A stretch of 64,000 bases of DNA. Source: Chrysomallon squamiferum (lineage: Eukaryota > Mollusca > Gastropoda > Neomphalida > Peltospiridae). Under the pieces are notes generated by a model that saw only the letters and a list, made by a program, of their open reading frames with translations, made no database searches and was not told the origin of the DNA. Position 1 is the first letter of the stretch; every line of letters begins with the position of its first letter. A program made the position numbers and the translations under genes. The stretch lies in NCBI GenBank assembly GCA_012295275.1, contig CM022678.1:11743282-11807281 (forward strand). The letters are read 5' to 3'. Below, piece after piece: positions 42,295 to 57,929 of the stretch.

Positions 42295-43305
42295 TTTTTT
42301 TTCAGACCAATTGATTAAACCATTTTGATATTTATGAAGCATCCAGACTTAGTTCAGACAAGTCCAAGGTATTTAGCAATTTCAGTTTCTTTATCACATG
42401 TGAATTTAAAGGCTCATCTGTAAAATTGCAGGAGAATATTCTGATAGAAAGTTTTTACTATTTCTTGCTGCACAGTTTTTATTAGATCATGTTTGTATAA
42501 TAATAATAATAATAACAACATGACAGACATTTCTGAGACCTATTCCAAAATTTGAAGACCCCCCCCCCATAAAACCTGATTTAGAGCCATTTGTATAATC
42601 CTAGCTTTTGTAACATGATATTATTCTGAAACATTTCCCATTATTATAATACATTGATGCAATACAAAATCAAAAACATTCAAAAATGAATAAAAACAAA
42701 TATTAGTAACTGGAATAAGTTAATACAAAAATGTTATCAGTAATTCAGAAACCTTTTAAAAAAACCATACAGACCTTTTTTTATTCTACTAATTTAAATT
42801 CATCAGAGAATACAATCAGTGCATTATTAATTACAAATGTAAATATATTTGCGAAACAGCTAAACAAAGTAATACATCAATAATTTCTCATATCAAGGTA
42901 ATTATCTTTCATTATTGGGATTTCATTTCCATCTGATCAAAGTGTAGGAATTATTTCACTATCAGATATGGCATTAAATAGTAGAAGATAAACACACTAT
43001 ATTAATCTATCAAATATAGCATTAAATAGTACTAGTAGAACACAAATACACTATATTCCACTATCAAATACAGCATTAAATAGTAGAACATAAACACACT
43101 ATATTAATCTATCAAATATAGCATTAAATAGTACTAGTAGAACACAAATACACTATATTCCACTATCAAATATAGCATTAAATAGTAGAACATTAACACA
43201 GTATCATATTATGAAAGAATTAAGAACATTTTAAGTTTGAAAGTGAAATCAAAAATTAAATAGTAATTTTATAAACAAAACAACATGAACAAATTCAGAC
43301 AGTAA
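41836..43305 (+). repeat. U block, right copy
   Basis: Paralogous to 12960-14510. It keeps MSYVEPKF... at 42143-42191 with its GTAATA donor, the acceptor near 42303 after a T run, and a shorter, non-open version of the 54-bp minisatellite at 42960-43200. A C run lies near 42561. Confidence 0.8.
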
Positions 43306-43393
43306 CAACTGTTCACATAATATTCTTTTAACAGCTTCTTTTGACCACATATTGGTACCTGAATCTACATGCTAGTGGTACATTCATTTTAAA

Positions 43394-43425
<32 letters not shown>

Positions 43426-46230
43426 CACATTTGTCTAGTTTATATTTTGTAAAATTAAAATATAAACTTCATATAGCATTTGATTTGTAATATGGTGACA
43501 GCATGTGTAATATATCAGACAATTTAGTTTCATTGGCATTAACAACCTTTGCCCAAAATGTACTTTACTTTAACACACACATACAGTGGATATCTCTTTA
43601 ATTCATCATAGAACATCCAGCATAATGTTGTCATGTTAACACATAATTATGATTATGCACATTTGCAAAGCTTAAGATGATACTTCTTTCAGTTATTCCT
43701 AACTTAGAAAACCCAGATTTCACATCCATACAGTAATATATGTTTTACAATCGGACAAATTTAAGTCGGTTCATACATTAAATTCTCTACATTTCTTTTC
43801 AGTAGAGGAAACAGACTTTGAAGTTCAACTGATTGAAAATGTTCTGGTTTCACAAAGGTTCCAGATTTACTGAAGACAAGTTCACGGTATTTAACCTCAA
43901 TTTCTGTATTAAATAATTAACCATGCAAGTAACTTGATGTACATTATCATGATTAATTTCTTTCACAAGAATCTGTGTTACTGAACAAATATCTTTACAA
44001 CTTTCATACGTAAAAAATTATTATTAATTCATTCAAATATAATGAAAATAAGATACCAAATTTTCTATATTAAATAATTAACAATGAAAGTAACTTGATG
44101 TACATTAACATCTTTGAGAAGAACATCAGATACCGACTGAATGCCATTACAACTTTCATACTTAAAATATTACTAGATCATTTAAGTATGATGAAAATAA
44201 AATAGTGACTTTTTCCTTGCCTTACTTCAGAATCTGAAGAAAGTATTCTGATTTATGGCTGTTTGTACAATTCTAGTTTTTAAACCATCCTGTTTTTATC
44301 CTAAATTAATGTCATACAGAATCAGATGCTCATTCAGAATGTTTGAAAAGCAGTGACTGGAATAAATTAATAAAAAAAAAATAACCTAAAATAAAGTTTT
44401 GTTGATAAAACAAATCACCATTTTGTGGTGAGAATTTGTCCTGTTTCTCACTTTATTGGTGAGCTTGCAACCTGCAGCTGTTTTTAGGTGGCACTGTAAT
44501 TAGTAGCTCCGCCCTCATGCTACATAATTCAGATGAACACAGTTCCTGTGCATCATAGAATAACTCATCACTTGCATGTTTAGACTGTTTAAGAGAAAAA
44601 AGTTTTTGTAGTTTCAGAAATAATGAATTAGCATTTATCACTGTTTTTCATGTTTAAAGAGTGAAGTATTTTTATTTTTTATCATCATTGAATTATATTA
44701 AATAAATTAATTATTATTGGTACATTTTGTCATCATTGATATTTATTTATTTATTTATTATCATCATTTACTTTTATATATTTATTTCACAATTTTATGT
44801 TGGACCTTCAGATGCATTTTTTACATATTTACAGTGATATGATTGTATGTTAAAGTGGTTAAACTGTCACAGGAAGCCACTTTAAAACAAATGAGTTGTG
44901 TCTAACAGCTTTGAATAGTACAACATGACTTTGTTTATACATGTAACATGATTTTTCAGTCTTATTTTAAATGTTTAGAGGTTAAAAGTTAAAATGAAGC
45001 TGTGATGTGTGTGTGTTACCTAAAAAAGACTAACAGCATTTGATCTTTACCCATTATCATCTGCAATACACAAACCCGGCTAAAGCTTGGTGCCCACTCC
45101 AGAAAGGTGTTGAATTAGAAACAATAAAATGTCTGTAATCAGGAGACTAAAGGATATTTGAACCAGAAATATAAAAGAGTTTTCTTATCTTTGTTCTTGA
45201 TGTGGTTGGACTGCAAATAAAAGTTACCTGTGATCTGACCATTGCTGGTATTTTCTCTGATGGAGCTAATCAACACTACAAGAAAAAATAAATCAAGTTT
45301 TAAGATCAGTCTTGATATTAAGAAATGAAATGTGATTAGTTTATTTCCTGGGTTCATTGAGTTTAATTTGCTACTTACTTTGTCTGTGAACCATGAAAAT
45401 GATTTTCAGTAAGTTTAACAAGCACTCATGGTAAGCTTGCAACCAGACTTCACTTTCAGAGCTGAATTGTTTGTCCCAAAATTGACCATGTGACAGGTCA
45501 TTACTAAATTTAGCAATTGGTACAAGCCCTATTCAGCTATTTTGTGCACACCAGCATTCCAGACTTTCCACAATCTAATGTGTTATTTCTAACATGATAG
45601 TGGAATTTCAAAGACCATTTGTGTATTCACACACATCATGAAAATTTAATTTCCGTACTTTTGATCTTCTGAGTGTTAAGTTTGTTTCATGGACTTGTGT
45701 TGTTTTTAAGGACTAGTGTTAACTCTGTCTACTGTTTCTGTTACAGAATGAACTTGCTTCCTGCTTAAAATAACTAATTTTCTGGTTCTCAGCTGTGTGT
45801 AATGTGATACTGTAAAACAGTTCAGATACCAGTTGTACATCACTAATTGTACTGCATAATAATCACCAAACACCAATTGTATAATTACATCAACCCAGAG
45901 CAAGTTGGGCACTTTGAGACAAGCAGAATTAGCGATCTTAAAATAACTTTTATTTATTTTTTATTTTTTTATTATCCATCGTGAATGCAGTATTATGATT
46001 TGCCATGAATATTCATGTTTTTTCTCGAACTGTCTCCTTCTGTAACCACAGTTTTCTTTTAATTAAAAATATTATTAATGACTTATTTATTTTAGATTCA
46101 TATACAGATTTGAAAAAAATCTTAGTTTGATTTAGTGTTACTTTGAGTGATGTGGATGACCAATGGCTGTGTTGTTTTTGTGTCTGTCCATAACCAAGTT
46201 TTAAAAGCCAATTTATGATATTTACAAAAA
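43306..46230 (+). repeat. S block, right copy
   Basis: Paralogous to 19795-22830. It follows the U copy directly, whereas on the left Z1, V, W and block P copy 2 lie between them. Includes (TA)n near 43400 and the candidate minus-strand exon at 44453-44584. The 68-codon minus frame at 45706-45912 is also open in the left copy but accumulates replacement changes, so it is not called. Confidence 0.82.
44453..44584 (-). CDS. Candidate terminal exon, unknown protein, copy 2
   Basis: Second copy of the 21138-21269 exon with an identical acceptor, identical 43-residue translation and two synonymous differences. Further upstream on the minus strand the two copies diverge by indels, so any preceding exon would have to lie farther away. 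Function unknown. Confidence 0.3.
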   Translation of the reverse strand, partial: SKHASDELFYDAQELCSSELCSMRAELLITVPPKNSCRLQAHQ

Positions 46231-46379
46231 GAAAAGGATTAGTTTAATTTTATATACAACAGTGTGGAGGAAATGTTTAGCTACAAATCTATCTTCAATG
46301 CAGTAAGTGACGACAAAACGTTCAGTGTGCGCAGTTTAACGTAAACAAATCGTGTTTAAAATATGCTAATTTAAATATT
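46231..46379. other. Short AT-rich link, nothing seen
   Basis: Unique sequence between the S copy and block P copy 5. Confidence 0.5.
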
Positions 46380-46768
46380 ATATAACTTCACTGCGTTAGA
46401 TTACTGGTTAGTGAGAGCGACCCAGTGAAATGAAACTGTTCCTTGCGATATCAGAGTGTGCGCTTTATTTTGAACGTGAATGATAAACAAGCCAACGTTG
46501 ACCAAAGTGGAGATAAATTACAGAATAGCCATTAAACCTGAACGCAGAGCAGGTTTCTCGTGTATATATTAGAAAATAATGGAAGGTAAAACGCTCAGTA
46601 AATATTGGTTGTAAATTGAAGTGAAAAAAGTTGGCAGAATTCTGCTACGATTTTAATGTAAATAACAAAATAAGTCGTTTTGAGTAAAATAGTAACGTGT
46701 TATTCTTTGTTTATGCTGTATACTTATAATCGTCTCTCTCAAAATATTGAGATTGTCCATTACGAAAT
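46380..46768 (+). promoter_or_regulatory. Conserved block P, copy 5
   Basis: CTTGCGATATCAGAGTGTGC, CGCTTTATTTTGAAC, GGAGATAAATTACAGAATAG and ATGGAAG/GTAAAAC, about 1.9 kb upstream of Z6. It is followed by GTCTCTCTC at the site that carries long CT repeats elsewhere. Confidence 0.4.
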
Positions 46769-46798
46769 CCTCATTTCAATAGCTGTGATAACATATTA

Positions 46799-46877
<79 letters not shown>

Positions 46878-47160
46878 TTCAAATAGAGATGTATTTTATA
46901 CGAATCAGAAAACATTGAAATTCAGAGGTGTAAGAAAAAAAAAATGAGTAAACTTGAAAAGTGTTTTGTTTTTAATGTCTTTAATAGATTTAACCAAATT
47001 AAATATTATGATTTTGGCCTGTTTCAATTGATATGTGAATGTTTCTATTACCATGGTGTTTATTTCTGCAAACGACCATATAGAGTTGTCGTTCCTGGGT
47101 GGTTTTTTTTCATGGATCGGGCACCAGCACTTCACTCCAAGTCGTTATTAAACAATAAAT
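46769..47160. other. About 390-bp insertion with (ATT)n
   Basis: Interrupts sequence contiguous at the paralogous sites (TCCATTACGAAAT ... TTACTTGTCAAA). Contains (ATT)n at 46796-46877 and unique sequence open on both strands without a recognised domain. Possibly a transposable-element fragment. Confidence 0.5.
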
Positions 47161-49778
<2,618 letters not shown>

Positions 49779-51264
49779 GCTCGTGCAAAATGTTTCCAGC
49801 AAGCTGATATCTAACATGTCACACGAAGTCCCACTTTTACGAGAAACGTTTGAAGAATTATTGATAATAATTTATGACATAGAAGAGAAAAAGTAACCAT
49901 GAAATACTTTTTATAATAAACAACACTTAAGAAAGGTTAATTATAAATACGAGTTTTGATTGGTTTGCTAGAGAACAAATCTGGAATAGTATGATTTTCT
50001 ATTTCACAGTTCTAAGTAGTAGCATCACTTTTGTTACTGCTGATGCTGCTGGTACTTTTGATAGTAGTGCTACCACTACTACTACAGCAACATCACTACT
50101 CTGGATATTAAATGTCATCTGAACTGTCATTAATGCATTGTTACTCTAATAACAGATTAAGATATCTTTTGGGGTGTTTTCAGTCAGTATGTTTTTCTGT
50201 ATTGATACAGACAACGCCAATATCCATCATTTTTGTATTTATAATTATGCATACGTGTATTTACTGTAAGCATTTGCACTAATACTCCTACTGTTGCTAC
50301 ATATTGCTATTACTATGTTTTGTGTGCAGCTAGACCTTCTTTAAAATGATTGTTTTATTAACTTATAAAAATCGTGTAGACTGCATGTTCTTCGTCAGTA
50401 CCGACGTCTTCTGCGTTATACGTAAATAGAAAAATAAAATAAAATATGGCAATATATCCAAATGCATCTTTATTCACGCCTAATGCCATTCCATATACAC
50501 AATGGAACATTTAATCTTACGGAAATTTGAAGAGAAACGCTACTTTGGAGGACATAACATTGCAAATGATTTTCAACTGACGACTAATTAACATTTGTGT
50601 TATAAACAAAAGAGACAGTTGATGTTATAATTTAAAACAGCTCAGAAGTGATGGGACACAAAACACTTGGCGTACAATCAGACAATAACTAAAATACGCT
50701 ACTGATACTTTTATTTAATTTATTGTCATTGTTTTAACTTTTTTCTTTTTAATGTGCAAAAAGCGATGATAATAGTTTATACAGTGATACATTTAATTGA
50801 TATAATCATCTTAAACTCTATTTTTTCAACTTAAAATGTACGGCAACTTCGTCTGTGTTCAATCTGAATTTAGGAAGATTTCGGATGGAATTCAAATAGA
50901 TACAGGTAGATAAAATTATATAAACACGTTGATGAACACAGAGAAAAACAAACATAATATAGATAAACTGATGTTCAGGAATGGTTTTATGTAGTACTTA
51001 GAAAGATTAGGCAGTCTTGAAAGTAAGGATCACCACTGATATTACAGGTAGAATGAATGATTCCTTCTCACTTTAGCGCAGTTAATTCAATCAGTATTTT
51101 ATACCACATCACAGTAAATTTAAAACACGTCTGATTTGTGAATCTTTACTAAGATATAATTATAGTAGTTAGGGTAACCTAATGAAGGTTACAAGAGATA
51201 ATGTATGGAATTAATTTTCTAGAAATAAGAATATAAACATTAACATGCCAAGTTACAGTAATCA
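49779..51264 (+). repeat. 3' flank of Z6 and 5' flank of R3
   Basis: Paralogous to the flanks of Z2-Z5, then to the stretch before R2. It includes AGAATATAAACATTAACATG just before R3, related to the leader of the Z genes. No gene seen. Confidence 0.78.
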
Positions 51265-51426
51265 CCTTTTAAATGTGAAGTTTGTGCTAAATGTTTCTCA
51301 CTACGTTTTCATGTAGAACATCATATGAGAATCCATACTGGAGAGAAACGTTTCAAATGTGAGGTTTGTTCAAAATGTTTCTCACGAGGAGATGTTCTAA
51401 AAGGTCACATGAAGACACGGTGGTGA
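51265..51426 (+). pseudogene. R3: two-finger relic
   Basis: [19 protein letters not shown] with all ligands, then [19 protein letters not shown] ending MKTRW-stop without its last His. The nearest ATG (51245) is out of frame by one base. Two fingers are the simplest state among R1-R3. Confidence 0.82.
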
Positions 51427-52810
51427 GAAGCGTTTTAAATGTGGAGTTCATGTGAAATATTTCCAACAAGCTGGTATCTAGATTAGCACACGAAGTCCCA
51501 TTTTTATGAGAAATGTTCGAGAAATGACTGTTGATAACTCAATATAAAAGTGATAATCTGTGAAATAAAGAAGAAAATGTAACCATCAAATGTCATATAC
51601 TGTTTTGGAATAAACAACATTGAGCACAAGTGAATTAAGAATATTAGTTTTGAGTAATTTGCTAGATAACAAATTTACTTCTACTATTAGCACTACTAAT
51701 ACTACTGTTGCTACTAATATTACCACTGCTACTACTACAATATCACGACAGTAGACATTTGACGTCATCTGAACTTTGATCAGTTCATTGTTACTTTTAT
51801 TACAGATTGTGTTAATTTCAGAAATAGCGTTTTCTTTACGTCTGGTTGTCTGTACATACATTCCAAAAATCTATGATTTGTATTTATAATTATGTACATT
51901 TAGAGGTATGTTTACATGGGAGTCTTTGAATGAAAATGAAGTTACATTTATCCTTATCTAGAAATAAGAAAGCTAAGTAATATTGACGCGTAGGTATATA
52001 TAATCATATTTCTTTATTATTATGTGCATGTAAAAACGTTGCTCAAGAACTGAAAGAGAATATTCTAATAGAATGCTTATGGTTAAACGTGTTACTAGAT
52101 CACTTTTTTATGAATAAAATAAAAATTGTGTGATCCTTTTTGTTAATCCTACTTGCAAAGAAATCTTCCCATTTACAGCCATTTCCATAATTCTAGTTGT
52201 TATGCCAACATGCATACTGAATACTGATACGAAATACAGTCAGTTAATATAATAACTTCAAAATCAATGAAATCCCAGTACATTGTTTTCTTATATTCCT
52301 TTAAGTAATTGGAATAAGTTGATACAAAAATCTTATCAGATGTGGAAATTGTAATCTGAAAAAACAGACTGATTCTTTATTCTGGTAATTCAACTTGATC
52401 GGAGAATAACTTCAGTGTTTTATTAATTACAGATGTATATACTTTTCTGAAACATCTAAGGAATGAAATCATTTTGGGTTTTTTTGTTTGTTGTTGTTTT
52501 TTATGAAACTATAAAAGAAATGTTGATCGTAAATGCTTTTTATTTTGACTTTGATCTGAAACATCTAAGCAATGAAATCATTTTTTTTTTTTTTTTTTTT
52601 TTTTTTATAAAACTAAAAGAAATGTTGATCGTAAATGCTTTTTATTTTGACTTTGATCATATTTATATTTATGAACACATTATATACAACATTAGTTTTT
52701 TTAAAAAAAAGTACTTATTTTCATTTATTAAACTGGACACGGACTTAAAAAGAGAAATGTACACACAAATGTTGGAATGGAAACCTGAGTTCAAATAGAT
52801 AAGAAGGCAT
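51427..52810 (+). repeat. Q block, copy 3
   Basis: Third Q copy, containing an internal ~110-bp tandem duplication around GAAATGTTGATCGTAAATGC (52505-52560 and 52600-52665) with poly-T runs. It ends where the other copies continue into block P. Confidence 0.8.
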
Positions 52811-53010
52811 GTTAAGATTCAAATTTTAGAGGAACCTTTTAAATGTTGAAAATGTTGAAAAGTTTTTATCTGTGAAATGAGATGAAAGTCCACATTCGTG
52901 AGAGACCTGTTAAATCTGAAGTTTGTGCAAAATGTCAGCTGAAATTCGATTTTGGTGATAAACGTCCAAAAAAGATTGATGACATTTGAATATAGAAGTT
53001 ATAATTTGTC
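52811..53010 (+). pseudogene. R4: 3' remnant of a Z1-like gene
   Basis: Finger fragments (GGAACCTTTTAAATG, GAAGTTTGTGCAAAATG, TGAAAGTCCACATTCGTGAG) lead into GATTTTGGTGATAAACG and AAGATTGATGACATTTGAAT, matching the sequence after Z1 at 16505-16590. Only the end of the gene survives. Confidence 0.75.
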
Positions 53011-55242
53011 AAATAAAAGAGAAAAGAAATGAAAACTCTTTTCAGTGTTTTTATTCTTTAATTTTAACTAAAGTTTTATTACTGCTACACCCGAAGTGCT
53101 GAGACCACCTTCATTATTTTCAAATACTGTTAGTAATTACTACCACTACAAATACCAACTACTACTAACTACTATTAGGACTACAAATATTACTATCACT
53201 AAAATTACTGACTACTACTTTCATTTTAAATACTGCTAGTAACAACTACCAGTACAAATACTAACTACTACTTTCATTTCAAATGCTGCTAGTAACAACT
53301 ACCACTACAAATACTAACTACTACTTTCATTTGAAATACTGCTAGTAACAACTACCACTACAAATACTAACTACTACTTTCATTTCAAATGCTGCTAGTA
53401 ACAACTATCACTAACACTACAAATACTAACTACTACTTTCATTTCAAATGCTGCTAGTAACAACTACCACTACAAATACTAACTACTACTTTCATTTGAA
53501 ATACTGCTAGTAACAACTACCACTAGCACTACAAATACTAACTACTACTTTCATTTCAAATACTGCTAGTAACAACTAACACTACAAATACTAACTACTA
53601 CTTTCATTTGAAATACTGCTAGTAACAACTACCACTAGCACTACAAATACTAACTACTACTTTCATTTCAAATACTGCTAGTAACAACTAACACTACAAA
53701 TACTAACTACTACTTTCATTTGAAATACTGCTAGTAACAACTACCACTAGCACTACAAATACTAACTACTACTTTCATTTCAAATACTGCTAGTAACAAC
53801 TACCACTACAAATACTAACTACTACTTTCATTTGAAATACTGCTAGTAACAACTACCACTAGCACTACAAATACTAACTACTACTTTCATTTCAAATACT
53901 GCTAGTAACAACTAACACTACAAATACTAACTACTACTTTCATTTCAAATGCTAGTAACAACTACCACTACAAATACTAACTACTACTTTCATTTCAAAT
54001 ACTGCTAGTAACAACTACCACTAGCACTACAAATACTAACTACTACTTTCATTTCAAATGCTGCTAGTAACAACTACCACTAGCACTACAAATACTAACT
54101 ACTACTTTCATTTCAAATACTGCTAGTAACAACTACCAGTAACACTACAAATACTTTTCATTTCAAATACTGCTAGTAACAACTATCACTAACACTACAA
54201 ATACTAACTACTACTTTCATTTGAAATACTGCTAGTAACAACTAACACTACAAATACTAACTACTACTTTCATTTGAAATACTGCTAGTAACAACTAACA
54301 CTACAAATACTACAAATTCTAACTTCTATCACTACAAGTACTTGCTACTGTTATTGTTACAACTACAAATACCTGTAGTAACTTCTACAAAAACTGATAC
54401 TAAATACTACTAACATTAGAAATACAGTTAGTTACTACTATCACTACAAATACTCTTACTCATACTGCTAGTGACTACTGCAAGTACTGGTAATAGCTAC
54501 TCTCATTGCTATTTTATTAATTATATTAAAATACAAATACTGGTAGCAAAGACTACCATTACCCACACTTTGCTGTTAACTCTACCAAAAAACAAAACAA
54601 ACAAACAATCAAATACTGGTAGCTCTGTTACCTACACTGGTAGTAACTATTACCACTATACGTACTGGTATTCACTATACTATTAGAACTACAAATACTT
54701 CTATTAAATATTTTAAGTAAAAAATACAACTATTAAAATTATATATGCTGCTATTAACTATACTATTAAAGCTACATATACTGCTATTATATACCGCTAT
54801 TAAATACTATTAAAACTAAAAATACTGCTATTTTACTACTATTCAAATACAAATACTTGTATAACCACTACTATATATATATATGTTGCTGTTACTAAAG
54901 TATTAAACTAAAAAGACTGCTATTAATTACTGTTAAAAGTACAAACAGAGTTACTGACTGCCACTGATACTACTACTACTACTACCACAAAAATACTAAC
55001 TACTACAACTGTGTTACAATTAAAACTATTGCTGTTACTACTAATTATAATTTATTATCAGATCCACTTTTGTTTCACATCTAGATATTCATTACTTAAC
55101 ATGTTGAACAAAAAAAGGTTGAAAAAGCAGTAAAAGAAAGATGGAAGAAAAAGACAACAAGGCAAAAAGAAGAAACAAGTTGAAGAAAAAAAACCTGCAA
55201 ATCAAAGAAATAAATATTGAAGTAATGAATAAATAAAAATGT

Positions 55243-55275
<33 letters not shown>

Positions 55276-55750
55276 AAAATTAAAAAATAAATAAATAAAA
55301 TAAAATAATAATAATATTAAAAACTTGATGTTATTTATCATGACAATGGAAATAGTAATTAGATAATGAAGAAGGATATAAACAACAAATCAGTCAGTGG
55401 ATGTAATACAGTACTTGTGTTATCCTTGCTATTTAAAGTGTTTTAATCAAGACATAAATGTTGTTTAAGGTTTTGGTAATTACACAACTTAGTCTCAACA
55501 CTTACAGTAGCAGATTACAGTACAGTAAAAAAACTACTTGATTGAGAAAAATCAGAATAAACTAAACTATGCACATCAAAGTAATTTTCAGACCTGTGTT
55601 TTGAGTCTCTGGTTAGTCAGGACAAAAAGTTTATATCTCGAAGTACCGCACCAACTTCATAACTGGGAATTCAAAAAGTGTTTTTTATAGTAGCACAAGA
55701 CATTATTTAGTACAGAACAGTGGCTATCAGTGATAGTTTGTGAAAATAGA
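53011..55750 (+). repeat. V block, right copy
   Basis: Paralogous to 16600-18060 but expanded by a minisatellite (53140-54310). The end includes CATGTTGAACAAAAAAAGG and (TG)n at 55243-55276 where the left copy has only a short GT patch. No gene. Confidence 0.78.
53140..54310. repeat. 53/59-bp minisatellite, about 20 copies
   Basis: Unit built on CTACTTTCATTTCAAATACT, GCTAGTAACAACTACCACTA and CAAATACTAA. Spacing is 53 bp, or 59 bp when an extra ACTAGC-type hexamer is present; long and short units alternate in part of the array. The left V copy does not carry this array. Confidence 0.93.
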
Positions 55751-55751
55751 G

Positions 55752-56428
55752 AGTTTTGTCGCGGAATTCAGGTTGCAGGACAGATTTGCGACATCCGCCT
55801 GTTTATTTCTATGTTATGGAATTCAAATTGCGTAACTAATTTTTAGTTCAATCACGTCCACACTTTTTATTTTTGACCGCCAATTTGTGAACTCCATGGC
55901 GTTGTTTTAAAAGATCCGGCGCTTGTTAATTAAGCAGAGAAGGAAAAGGCCAACACGAGAGCTCAATCAGGCGGGGAACTGATGTTTTTGAATGACATTT
56001 TCTTTACGAACGAGTATGGTAAAAAATGGTCTATTCTTATTTTATAAGCTGTAATGTGCAATTAACCTGTGTTTTTGACATTTAATATATCTAAAATTTT
56101 AAATGTTTAATCTGTCCTTCCTGCAGATTCTTGTTTTGTCTTGGTTCTCCGAAATATCTTACTCGTATCTTGAATCAAAATTACTTAAATGTATGTTTTA
56201 TGATTGTAGTAGTCTATTATTATCACGTCAACTGTATATCATAATTAAATAATTAACTTGTACCTTAACTGGTGTTGTGTTTATTTCTCTAGTGGATAGA
56301 TAGAATTATGGATTGCTGTCAATTTAGCATTTATATTCCCTGTTGGGTGGCCATTAAAGCACCTTTTTACCCTAGATTGAGATTTAATAAAACATACAAG
56401 ATGTTAAAGGTGTGGGCCCCCTGACATG
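55752..56428. other. About 680-bp insertion in the right V block
   Basis: At 18060 the left copy reads AAATAGAGTTTATTTAAAAAG without interruption; on the right, unique sequence lies between AAATAGAG and TTTATTTAAAAAG. It is CpG-richer in its first 250 bp (GTCGCGGAATTC, GATCCGGCGC) and has ATTTAATAAAAC near its end. No terminal inverted repeats or open frame recognised. Mobile-element insertion is inferred. Confidence 0.5.
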
Positions 56429-57009
56429 TTTATTTAAAAAGTTAGTTTTTAGTTGAATTTTGAACTGTTACTGCACTTTTAAACTGACGTAATGTTCAAG
56501 CATTTTGGTATTGGTAATTTTAACAGATAATGGTATAATTTAAATTCATAGTTCAGCATTCATAATATTGCTTTAACAGCATATTTTACATCAGTATATG
56601 TTACATAAGTCTAATATACTGTTCATAAAAGTTAACCAAAACATATATTACATTGTTATTATTATTATTATTAGTAGTAGTAGTAGTAGTAGTGGTTTTA
56701 TTTTTGTTATACTAAATTATTAACAGTATGATATAACATGTAGTAAATCTACTATTACGTATTCATCAATTTCAAACTCTTCTTTTAAAACTTTCTTGCA
56801 TGAGTCATTGTATGTCAAAGTCTGTGAAGTCTGCTTTTCTGTTTGTGAGAAGGTGCAGGTAAGAGAACGTTAGCCGCTAATAGTAAGAAACTGGTCAACT
56901 GGACAGAGGTCACGTGGTTCTGCTAACTTTGTGATTAGCTATCAAACTTGCAAATGACGTTGTTCAACATTTAGTAGAGTATATCGATAAATAAAGCAAG
57001 TTTTTCTTT
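56429..57009. other. AT-rich sequence, no gene seen
   Basis: Continues the left-copy paralogy for about 250 bp, then (ATT/AGT)n near 56655-56690 and unique DNA with a CACGTG E-box near 56921. Confidence 0.5.
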
Positions 57010-57150
57010 CTAGACGAGAGTTAGCACGTCAGTAGCAAGCGCCTGTCTGAAGCAGCTCGTGATGCAGTTGTCTCCGGCCACGTAGTCTTCCACGTACAGA
57101 GCGTTCAGCTCTGACCTTATTATAGTGTACACTGACGTTAACAGATTTGT
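57010..57150 (-). mobile_element. Possible retrotransposon reverse-transcriptase fragment
   Basis: The minus strand is open for about 47 codons to a TAG at 57010-57012 and reads SELNALYVEDYVAGDNC and ITSCFRQALATDV. LYVEDYVAG resembles the reverse-transcriptase catalytic motif LYVDDxxxG of BEL/Pao-type elements, with one catalytic Asp replaced by Glu. Nothing else of the element is visible. It would be an inactive fragment; chance similarity is possible. Confidence 0.3.
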
Positions 57151-57244
57151 TCTATGACGATGTTAAATGAAGTGGATAGTTGAAATCTGAAGACGGAATC
57201 TGGGAGTTACGTCCCCTGAACTTTTTAGTTTTTAGATATTTTAA

Positions 57245-57247
<3 letters not shown>

Positions 57248-57323
<76 letters not shown>
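57248..57323. repeat. (ATT)n microsatellite
   Basis: About 76 bp of ATT. Confidence 0.95.
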
Positions 57324-57444
57324 TTTAATTAATAACTTGAAATGATTGCTTCTCTATTTTACTTTTATTGGTTTTCCTTTTTCTTTGTTTCGCTCTTTGT
57401 TCGTTTCCTTCTTTTCAAAATTTTGAAATCTCGCACGTGTTGAT

Positions 57445-57920
57445 AGCTAGTTTCATACAGTGGAGATAGTTTGTTTCCTACAATGGAGATAGTTTGTTTC
57501 CTACAATGGAGATAGCTTGTTTCATACAGTGGAGATATCTAGGTTTCATACAGTGGAGATAGCTTGTTTCATACAGTGGAGATAGCTAGTTTCATACAGT
57601 GGAGATAGCTAGTTTCATACAGTGGAGATAGCTTGTTTCATACAGTGGAGATAGCTAGTTTCATACAGTGGAGATAGCTAGTTTCATACAGTGGAGATAG
57701 CTAGTTTCATACAGTGGAGATAGCTTGTTTCATACAGTGGAGATAGCTAGTTTCATACAGTGGAGATAGCTTGTTTCATACAGTGGAGATAGCTAGTTTC
57801 AAGGAGTGGAGATAGCTTGTTTCGTACACTGGAGATAGCTTGTTTCATACAATGGAGATAGCTTGTTTCATACAGTGGAGATAGCTTGTTTCAAACAGTG
57901 GAGATAGCTTGTTTCATACA
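57445..57920. repeat. 23-bp minisatellite, about 20 copies
   Basis: Unit GATAGCTAGTTTCATACAGT plus GGA; successive GAGATA words are 23 bases apart, with variants CTTG/CTAG and ACAATG/ACAGTG. Confidence 0.93.
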
Positions 57921-57929
57921 GTACTGTTT

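Noticed and set aside
57445-57920. Regular spaced repeats considered as a CRISPR array
   Set aside because: Units are contiguous without unique spacers and the DNA is eukaryotic; it is a minisatellite.
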